From Heterostelium multicystogenum (taxonomy: Eukaryota; Evosea; Eumycetozoa; Acytosteliales; Acytosteliaceae), in assembly GCA_003667245.1 (NCBI GenBank), contig RCNN01000026.1:1-64000 (forward strand): a stretch of DNA of 64,000 nt, read 5' to 3'. Shown here piece by piece: positions 58,250 to 64,000 of this stretch (position 1 is the stretch's first letter; each line of letters opens with the position of its first letter). The notes beneath the pieces are model-generated. The model saw only the letters and a list, made by a program, of their open reading frames with translations. It had not been told where the DNA came from and did no database searches. Made by a program: the position numbers and the translations under genes.

Positions 58250-58759
58250 GAGAAGCATAAATATATTCTCAAAATTGCTTAGAATACATTAGAATAATAA
58301 TAGATATTAGTATATAGTATAGTATATAACATTGTATAAAATAGTTATTTGTAAATAAAATGTAAATTATCCTATAAGTTTCAATAATAAAACGGTAAAC
58401 ATTGATTGCAAAACAAACTTTATTCTTAAGATTTAAAAATGAAAAAATTTTAGAAATATCTAAGTATAATAATAATATTAATAACATATAGTTGGTTATA
58501 AATAAATAATTTGACAAGCTTGTAAATACATTTTACATTTTAGATTATACATACATATAGTAGTGGTAGTAATGTTTCATATTAAATCAATATTGTCATA
58601 AGAAGGTATCACTACCTTCAATATTATCCTATTTCTATTCGTATTTACTTTAAAAATGACAGATAAACAAAACTTTAATAAACTTTATAAGAACGACAAG
58701 TATGTTGTATAGATATGGAGAATAGTTGCACCGTTTTAAAGGTAGACTACTAACAATGA
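58250..58759. other. Intergenic region with short hairpin
   Basis: About 510 bp. A 7-bp perfect stem with 4-nt loop, GAAGGTA-TCAC-TACCTTC, lies at 58602-58619. No gene recognised; the open frame 58269-58517 on the minus strand is A/T-driven. Confidence 0.4.
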
Positions 58760-58933
58760 ATGGATGTTTTCAAATCTAATAGTCATAGCAAATCAACTGA
58801 ACCTGATCCTGCACAAGCACTTACCAAACAACAGATGAGAGAATACTACAAAATGCTTAAAAACAAGAAACCCAAACAAAGCAAACCAACCTATCAAGCT
58901 AAAAATCAAGATAGTCGGTGGGATTATAGTTAG
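58760..58933 (+). CDS. Predicted 57-aa hydrophilic protein
   Basis: A short complete frame that stands out from A/T-rich flanks. It starts MDVFKSNSHSKSTEPDP, then AQALTKQQMREYYKMLKNKK, and ends DSRWDYS. It is highly charged, has no membrane segment or signal, and its codons are varied as in real genes. No family recognised. It sits 270 bp upstream of src1 on the same strand, so it might instead be an upstream exon or a short reading frame in the src1 transcript. Confidence 0.4.
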   Translation: MDVFKSNSHSKSTEPDPAQALTKQQMREYYKMLKNKKPKQSKPTYQAKNQDSRWDYS

Positions 58934-59204
58934 ATAGCTGACTTTTGATTGATTGCTTGAAAGCATCACCATATAAGAGCATCCATGTTAATTAATAATA
59001 ATCGTATCATAAACCGCTGTACAGGCGGCACTTTATGTTACTACACTTTCACATTGATGAAATTATGTTCATCCGAGTATTGACAATGGCAATAAAAAAA
59101 AAACAAAAAAAATTAGGTTTTGCCAACAATCAAAATAATATCATCATTGTATTTCATTTACCTTTTATTTATCTTTTTTAATTATTAATAGTTAGTTGGT
59201 GAAT
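58934..59204. other. Short spacer upstream of src1
   Basis: Contains a GC-containing hairpin CCGC-TGTACAG-GCGG near 59012-59026 (4-bp stem) and A-runs at 59093-59110. No gene recognised. Confidence 0.35.
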
Positions 59205-61627
59205 ATGAATGGTGATGATGATCTGTTACAGGGTGACTCTAGACACCAAATAAGAAAGAATAGAGCATCCTCTTTGTCATCATCAACTCCGCAGAAATTA
59301 GTACCTATAGCAACACCACCTTCCAAAGGTAAGGTAGTATAACTATACTGCTGAGCAGTCGACTCTGTAATATATTAGTGTTGGTACTAATCATGATTTT
59401 GTCAATAGTGACGATTACTGACGATAGTAGCTCGAAGAAAAGAAATTCTGTTGGTGTTGTTAACAAGAGTGGAGCCAATGTAAGAGACAACATACAAGAC
59501 AACGTGACACCGACGCCTTTGAAGAGAAAGTCATTAAAATCATCAAATGGTGATACCTCTTCAAATACCACCACCTCAAATAGCATTACAAACAACACCG
59601 AAATTCCAGTTAAAAGAAGAACTAAATCATTTGGTGGAGCAGTTCCATCGAAAGCTCAAGACGATACAAACAGCACTGGCAGATCTGCAGGCAGTAGCAA
59701 TACGAAGCAAACTACGTTGCCTACCTACCCTTCAATATCTTCATCTCTAGCTGCTTCAAACCCATCGAAAACTTCTACAACAACTACTTCAACCACCAAT
59801 CCATCACACAAAAGAAAATCAACAGATAAAGACGACAATATATTCCAAGCCGATAGATATATAAAGGTCAAAGAGGAGCAAGAGATTTTGGTCAAGAAGG
59901 AAAAAGAAAATGAAGACAAACCAAAGAAGAAGAAAAGATATTCAACAGCAGGTGTTATGACACAGTTTGAAAAGGAAAGACAGGCAGAAATGGAGCTTGC
60001 TGCTTCTAGAGAAAAAGAGAGATTGTTGCTACAGGAGAAAGAAAGAAGAGCGAAGGAACAGGCCGATGAGTTGGCCCGACAGAGACTTGAAAAAGAGAGA
60101 GAACTTGAAGCTGGAAGACAACAACGTCTAGCAAAATTAAAGCTACAAAAGCCAGCAGGATTAGTAGGTGTTGGAGCAGGAGTCACAACATCATCAAAAC
60201 CACTTCCAAAAGTTTCAAACTTACCACAGCAACACACATATCCAAAGACACCAGGTCCATCTGCATCCGCTGGATTCCAATACAACGACTACCCAACAAC
60301 TAAACAGCTTTTTACCAATCCAGCTACTTATATACGTTTTGACAGCGACGATGTTGTATTCGACAACGAAGAACCAAAGCAACCCGAGGAAGAGTTTGAG
60401 TTTGATTTGAGTAGCAGCTCCGATAGTGCAGAGGAATTGGAAGAAAATCCAGTAACAGCCAAGCAAAAGCAACAAGAACAATTGCAACAGCTATTGAAAC
60501 AACAAGAACAGCAGCAACAACAACAGCGACAAAAACAAAACAAGCCAGTAATTGAGGAGGAACAAGATTTCTCAAGTTATTTCTTAGTTATTGCTTCCTT
60601 TACAATGTGGGCAATCTTGCTTTTCATTTTGGCAAGATTCTTTTACCGATTCAACGACATCAAGTATTGTGATTCCGAAGCATTCCCAACAGTTCTACCA
60701 AATGGCAAATTCAGTTGTACTCTCTGTCCAGACAAAGGAGTTTGCTTCAATGATCATTTCTATACATGCAGCAACGGTTATATAAAGAGTGGAGCATCTT
60801 GCATTGTTGATCCATCTCGTATCGATGCGATGGTCAATGTTTACAACAATGTAGATCAGGTTTTTGCGTGATTACAAGGGAAAGTTTGAGTGTGGAGTTG
60901 CGAGTCCTTTGAGATGCCAGCAACACAATTGGAGACCGAATTCAACAGACGCTACTGGATCAAGAATGACTTGGTTCGTAGTGCTTATTCCAAGTTGATT
61001 GAGCTTATTATCGATAAAAATATGGACACAACTGATCAAGGCATCGATCGATCGATGCTCTCAAATATACACTCCACCTACAATGGCGCCACCAATAGCT
61101 ACAGTTTCTATACCACCAATGATGCTCATCGTCCACTCTGGTGTCAGACCTTCTTCACACTGAAACAGCTAATTTTGAACTATCTCCCAATTCTGATTGG
61201 AGTGTTCGCCACCTATGTCCTCTACCGCTATTACAAGTACAGACAAACAAAGAAGGAAGAAGAGATACTCCAGGTCGACTACATTGCGAGGGAAATCATT
61301 CGTTTGCTCAAGATCCAGAGTCAGAACCAAGAGGAACCATGGATCTCTGAAATAATGTTGAAAGAGGAGGTAATTGGAGAGGACAGATCTCCATATGTAT
61401 TGCACCTGTGGGAGTTGGCCAAAGAGAAAGTGGTATTGTCAAATAAGATATTAAACACACCTAGATTTGTTTATGGAGAATCACAAGATACTTTTGAATA
61501 TTCAAACACAGGTGTATTTAAAGAATCAGCCACTCCAAAGAAAGTGAATCCCAGACACAACCAAGATGCAGACTCTGCTTCTACAACCCCAACCAAAGAT
61601 GAAAATGAAGATAACACCTGGCGTTGA
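59205..61627 (+). CDS. src1: Src1/MAN1-type inner nuclear membrane protein
   Basis: Two exons (59205-59328, 59409-61627). The N-terminal 400 aa are nucleoplasmic: Ser/Thr/Lys-rich, a charged coiled coil (EKERQAEMELAASREKERLL and following), then acidic and poly-Gln tracts. TM1 is FLVIASFTMWAILLFILARF. The lumenal part has paired Cys (FSCTLCPDKGVCFNDHFYTC) and ends WIKNDLVRSAYSKLIELIID. TM2 is ILNYLPILIGVFATYVLYRY. The Man1-Src1p C-terminal winged-helix domain contains EEPWISEIMLKEEVIGEDRS and LWELAKEKVVL. Src1 family proteins tether chromatin and shape the nuclear envelope. I cannot see a clear LEM/HeH fold at the N-terminus. Frame breaks: an extra T in the run 60861-60865 and a missing base at about 60890-60902. 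Confidence 0.88.
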
Positions 61628-62077
61628 TGATAATCCAATATTTAACACCGACGTAATATAATATAATAAAAACCATCCTGTCCATCTATAATGTTCTATT
61701 ACAATCTCTCCTAAAGGAATTGAGAATCTGTATATGGGGTTAATTTGGTTACTTTATCTTCAAACCACATTGTAAAGTGAACCATTTTACCAATGATTTA
61801 TTTATTTCCATTAATTGAAAGTCAATCAATTTCAACCAAAGACCCAATATTACTTCGATAAATGAATATTATCGATTGAAATTGGATATAACAATACATT
61901 GTCAATGACTATAACTTAGTGCTGTTGAGGACTCGATTGCATTCGCTTAACACATCTCTTAAAGTTTAACACCAGTGAAGATGCATGGACATTAACCGTT
62001 AGAACAATGTGATTGTTACTTTGATCAATATTGTCAGTGTGCAAGTAACAAAAATGTCGACTTTAAATAATCGAGGC
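61628..62077. other. Convergent 3' intergenic region
   Basis: 450 bp between src1 and rpp21. No gene seen. Inverted words ATTATTATTATC-type and TCAATTTCAACC / GATTGAAATTGG near 61830-61880 can pair. Confidence 0.4.
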
Positions 62078-62686
62078 TTAATTATTACTATTACTATTAC
62101 TGTTGTTGTTGTTGTTGTTGGTGTTGGTATTCTTGATTTTAAGTAACTTCAGCTTTTTAAGTTTGTTTTTCTCTCTGTTCTTGTTGGTTTGGTATCTTTT
62201 TACAGTGTTACAATTGTTACATTTTATTGTTATATGTGATTCTCTGCTATCTAATGAATATGATGATTAACATATATGTATTCTTTTTGATCGGTTGTTA
62301 TGTTAGTTACCTCTCAATCTGACAGTTGATGATAAACCTGGTACCATGAGCGTGGAACACTGTTTACAAATGGTTTTCTTTAACTTTTGATTCACTCTAA
62401 TTACACCTCTTCTTGAAACTTGTTTTAAAACATTACAATAGAATCTTGATAAATCATTATTTCCATCAACTTCCACAGCTCTTTTATTTTGATGACTATC
62501 GTTATTTATTGGATGTTGTTGCTGTTGTTGTAGTTGTTCATTATTCGATTCTTCCAAAGTCTTATTTATTTGTTTATTGAATGATGAGCTGCAAGTAGTT
62601 TGTTTCATTAGATGTGCAGCTTGGTAAAGAAAGTTCATTTTCTTATAGACATCTATATTCTTTAGTTTGGATTTGGACTCTGACAT
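62078..62686 (-). CDS. rpp21: RNase P protein subunit Rpp21/Rpr2
   Basis: Two exons (62311-62686, 62078-62250) give 182 aa. Family landmarks: KMNFLYQAAHLM near the start (human Rpp21 has a similar first helix), LSRFYCNVLKQVSRRGVIRV, then two Cys pairs, CKQCSTLMVPGLSSTVRLRG and ITIKCNNCNTVKRY, forming a zinc ribbon. The VPGLS phrase after the first pair is diagnostic. Rpp21 is part of nuclear RNase P, which removes tRNA 5' leaders. An Asn/Gln linker (about residues 45-70) and a Lys/Asn-rich C-terminal tail are dictyostelid-type additions. The intron has GTAACT...TTAG ends, and the splice lies between the two Cys pairs. Confidence 0.9.
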
Positions 62687-62956
62687 CTTTGAGGTGCCTT
62701 GACTCTTAACAACACTATTTAATTAACAATTAACTGAGTGAACTTTAATAATGACATTAAGGGATGAGATTTGAAAAAAATGTAAAAAACAAGACCATCC
62801 AGCGGATGTCATACTACAATTATTTAATGAACATCCAAGAAGATTTGTCACAATATCATTGACATCCTTCATATTTAATGGTGATTTATTTTCTATAGAA
62901 AAATTAATAAATTAAAGATCAATAAAAATAACAATAAAGTTAATTAATTGGACAGA
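62687..62956. other. Spacer between rpp21 and Class I RNA gene
   Basis: 270 bp, AT-rich. 62795-62880 has less biased sequence (ACCATCCAGCGGATGTC and following) without a complete frame. Otherwise nothing. Confidence 0.4.
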
Positions 62957-63005
62957 TCTCGATGTTTCATGAATACCACAAGTTTTTAATTGCTGTAAGG
63001 AGATT
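62957..63005 (-). ncRNA. Class I small RNA (dictyostelid), minus copy
   Basis: On the minus strand a 5-bp terminal stem ATCTC/GAGAT (63005-63001 with 62961-62957) encloses the invariant 11-nt motif CCTTACAGCAA (63001-62991), directly after the 5' stem. These are the two defining marks of dictyostelid Class I RNAs (42-65 nt, short terminal stem, conserved motif). Predicted length is about 49 nt. The sequence after the motif (TTAAAAACTT) is shared with the plus-strand copy at 63216, and the remainder differs. A DUSE-like ACCATAA box lies 66 bp upstream. Ends are predicted from the stem; actual 5' end could differ by a few bases. Confidence 0.85.
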
Positions 63006-63064
63006 TTGTTAATTAAGGTTTATAATTCCGACTTTAAAGAAATCATATTTCTACAATATATTAA

Positions 63065-63071
63065 TTATGGT
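63065..63071 (-). promoter_or_regulatory. DUSE-like box of minus-strand Class I RNA
   Basis: ACCATAA on the minus strand, about 66 bp ahead of the predicted RNA start. Dictyostelium small RNA genes carry a DUSE (consensus near ACCCATAA) at roughly this distance. The same 7-mer at nearly the same spacing serves the divergent copy. Confidence 0.65.
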
Positions 63072-63148
63072 CAAAATAATGATGATCATTGGATCTTGGC
63101 AAATTCTCAAATATGTATTTTCCCAATTGACAGAAATAAAAATGAAAA

Positions 63149-63155
63149 ACCATAA
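63149..63155 (+). promoter_or_regulatory. DUSE-like box of plus-strand Class I RNA
   Basis: ACCATAA, 67 bp ahead of the predicted RNA start at 63216. It is identical to the box of the divergent gene and lacks one C relative to the D. discoideum DUSE consensus as I know it. Confidence 0.65.
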
Positions 63156-63215
63156 AATGTTATCTCTTGAAAATAACTAGGTGTTTTTTAGAGATCTCTT
63201 GTATTAACCAAACAA

Positions 63216-63266
63216 GATCCCCTTACAGCAATTAAAAACTTCTAATAGTCAAGAATCCTCGGGATC
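63216..63266 (+). ncRNA. Class I small RNA (dictyostelid), plus copy
   Basis: A perfect terminal stem GATCCC/GGGATC (63216-63221 with 63261-63266, extendable to 7 bp with A63215-T63267) encloses the motif CCTTACAGCAA at 63221-63231. Predicted length is 51 nt, within the Class I range. Compared with the minus-strand copy, several stem positions changed on both sides (a compensating T-A to C-G change), which supports selection on pairing. Class I RNAs are abundant cytoplasmic RNAs implicated in early development; their mechanism is not settled. Confidence 0.9.
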
Positions 63267-64000
63267 TGTCTCTTTCAAAAATATAATGAATTTTATTAAT
63301 TTGGTATTTTTTAATGTCGTGACATTAAAAAATGAACAAACACAAAGTATTCATCATTCAAAATAAAAGATCAATAGTTATTTCATATAATAATATATTA
63401 TATATACAGTATTCAAATAAATATGATGATAAACTATATTTCTAATGAAATTTCTTTGTTTGATTTGTTCCTGTCAAAAAGTCGTGATTACTGAAAAAAA
63501 AATATATTGGGTTATATTAAAAAAATCGGATATTCAATTAAAAACATGATTTTAATTAATAAGAAAGGAGTTATGAAACCTTGTAAAGTGAGACCATTAC
63601 TGATTGATCATATTTGTGCTGCGCAGTTTATTAGGTTCTGTTGTTTTAATAATAATATTTTCATTTAAAAAGATCACTCATTTATTAAAGTAATATTGTT
63701 GTTTAACATCTTCAATCAATCAATCAATCACTCAATCACTCAATCAGCCAATCAACACCAACATAAACTTTTATTTATTAGTGTAGTAGAATTCAATATA
63801 TATATATTTGTATATATATATAGTTTAATATCGATAGTTTCAAACAATAACAATTATTTACTAATTATAACTTATTAATTTATACTATAATTGGAATTAT
63901 TGATATTGTATTTTTGTTTAAATACACTATTAAATTAGAAGTAGTATCTATCAGTCATCAATAACATATCATACGAGGTAGTGTTAGTAGTGGTTGTTGT
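63267..64000. other. AT-rich region to window end
   Basis: No gene recognised. Contains the palindrome at 63306-63333, a CAATCAATCAAT-type tetranucleotide run (63713-63748) and TATATA tracts (63797-63822). Confidence 0.45.
63306..63333. repeat. 13-bp perfect inverted repeat with 2-nt centre
   Basis: ATTTTTTAATGTC-GT-GACATTAAAAAAT. On RNA it would be a hairpin with an almost absent loop; on DNA a near-perfect palindrome. It lies 40 bp past the plus-strand Class I RNA gene. A role in termination or protein binding is speculative. Confidence 0.7.

Noticed and set aside
59012..59026. GC-containing hairpin considered as snoRNA or tRNA fragment
   Set aside because: Only a 4-bp stem, no C/D or H/ACA boxes, no cloverleaf.
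62951..63278. Inverted repeat of about 70 bp arms, first read as a MITE or transposon ends
   Set aside because: The similarity is concentrated in CCTTACAGCAATTAAAAACTT and the paired ends, there is no target-site duplication, and each arm has its own upstream box. Two divergent Class I RNA genes explain it better.
63713..63748. Short tandem repeats checked as a possible CRISPR-like array
   Set aside because: A simple CAATCAAT tetranucleotide run without spacers, in a eukaryotic genome.

Overview
The window is eukaryotic and very AT-rich between genes. It has short GT...AG introns (about 40-160 nt), Asn/Gln/Thr/Ser homopolymer tracts in proteins, and genes packed on both strands. The gene set points to a dictyostelid social amoeba: a RegA-type phosphodiesterase with a receiver domain, a DpoA prolyl oligopeptidase, a Src1/MAN1 inner nuclear membrane protein, a B-box/kelch protein, IPT-like and beta-helix/class C receptor membrane proteins, and two small RNAs with the 11-nt dictyostelid Class I RNA motif. 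I cannot name the species.

Layout. 1-3.4 kb: 3' part of a beta-helix/class C GPCR-like gene, convergent with a CorA-type transporter (3.5-4.7 kb). 6.9-8.9 kb: a small secreted cupredoxin-like protein and a tail-anchored LRAT-fold protein. 9.4-13.7 kb: two members of a Cys/His-motif family, one with four motif units and one with a single unit. 14.1-16.2 kb: an IPT-like membrane protein, tRNA-Pro(AGG) and mitochondrial ribosomal protein S33. 18.8-21.4 kb: a Ser/Pro-rich protein behind a 2.6-kb intergenic region, then a protein resembling the chlamydial DUF687 family. 21.5-28.8 kb: RRP15, derlin, ORMDL and ERO1; the last three act at the ER. 29.0-31.5 kb: RegA. 34.5-42.3 kb: a FAMeT-like/cysteine-dioxygenase-like fusion, snurportin-1, DDX49 helicase and a B-box/kelch protein, all on the minus strand. 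43.8-47.2 kb: a secreted Cys-rich protein and a mitochondrial TPR protein. 49-53.3 kb: low-complexity and small unrecognised proteins. 53.7-58.3 kb: prolyl oligopeptidase, a methyltransferase and an FMN reductase. 58.8-62.7 kb: a 57-aa reading frame, Src1 and the RNase P subunit Rpp21. 63.0-63.3 kb: a divergent pair of Class I RNA genes, each with a DUSE-like box about 66 bp upstream.

Many otherwise well-conserved genes carry reading-frame breaks. Most are a single extra base in a homopolymer run. Because the flanking protein is intact and conserved (for example the CorA GMN motif and helicase motifs), I read most of them as sequence errors rather than gene decay, and list their positions.

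Most informative items: the Class I RNA pair, the DUF687-like gene (possible transfer from Chlamydiae), the Cys/His-motif family, and metal-site substitutions in the cupredoxin-like and cysteine-dioxygenase-like proteins.
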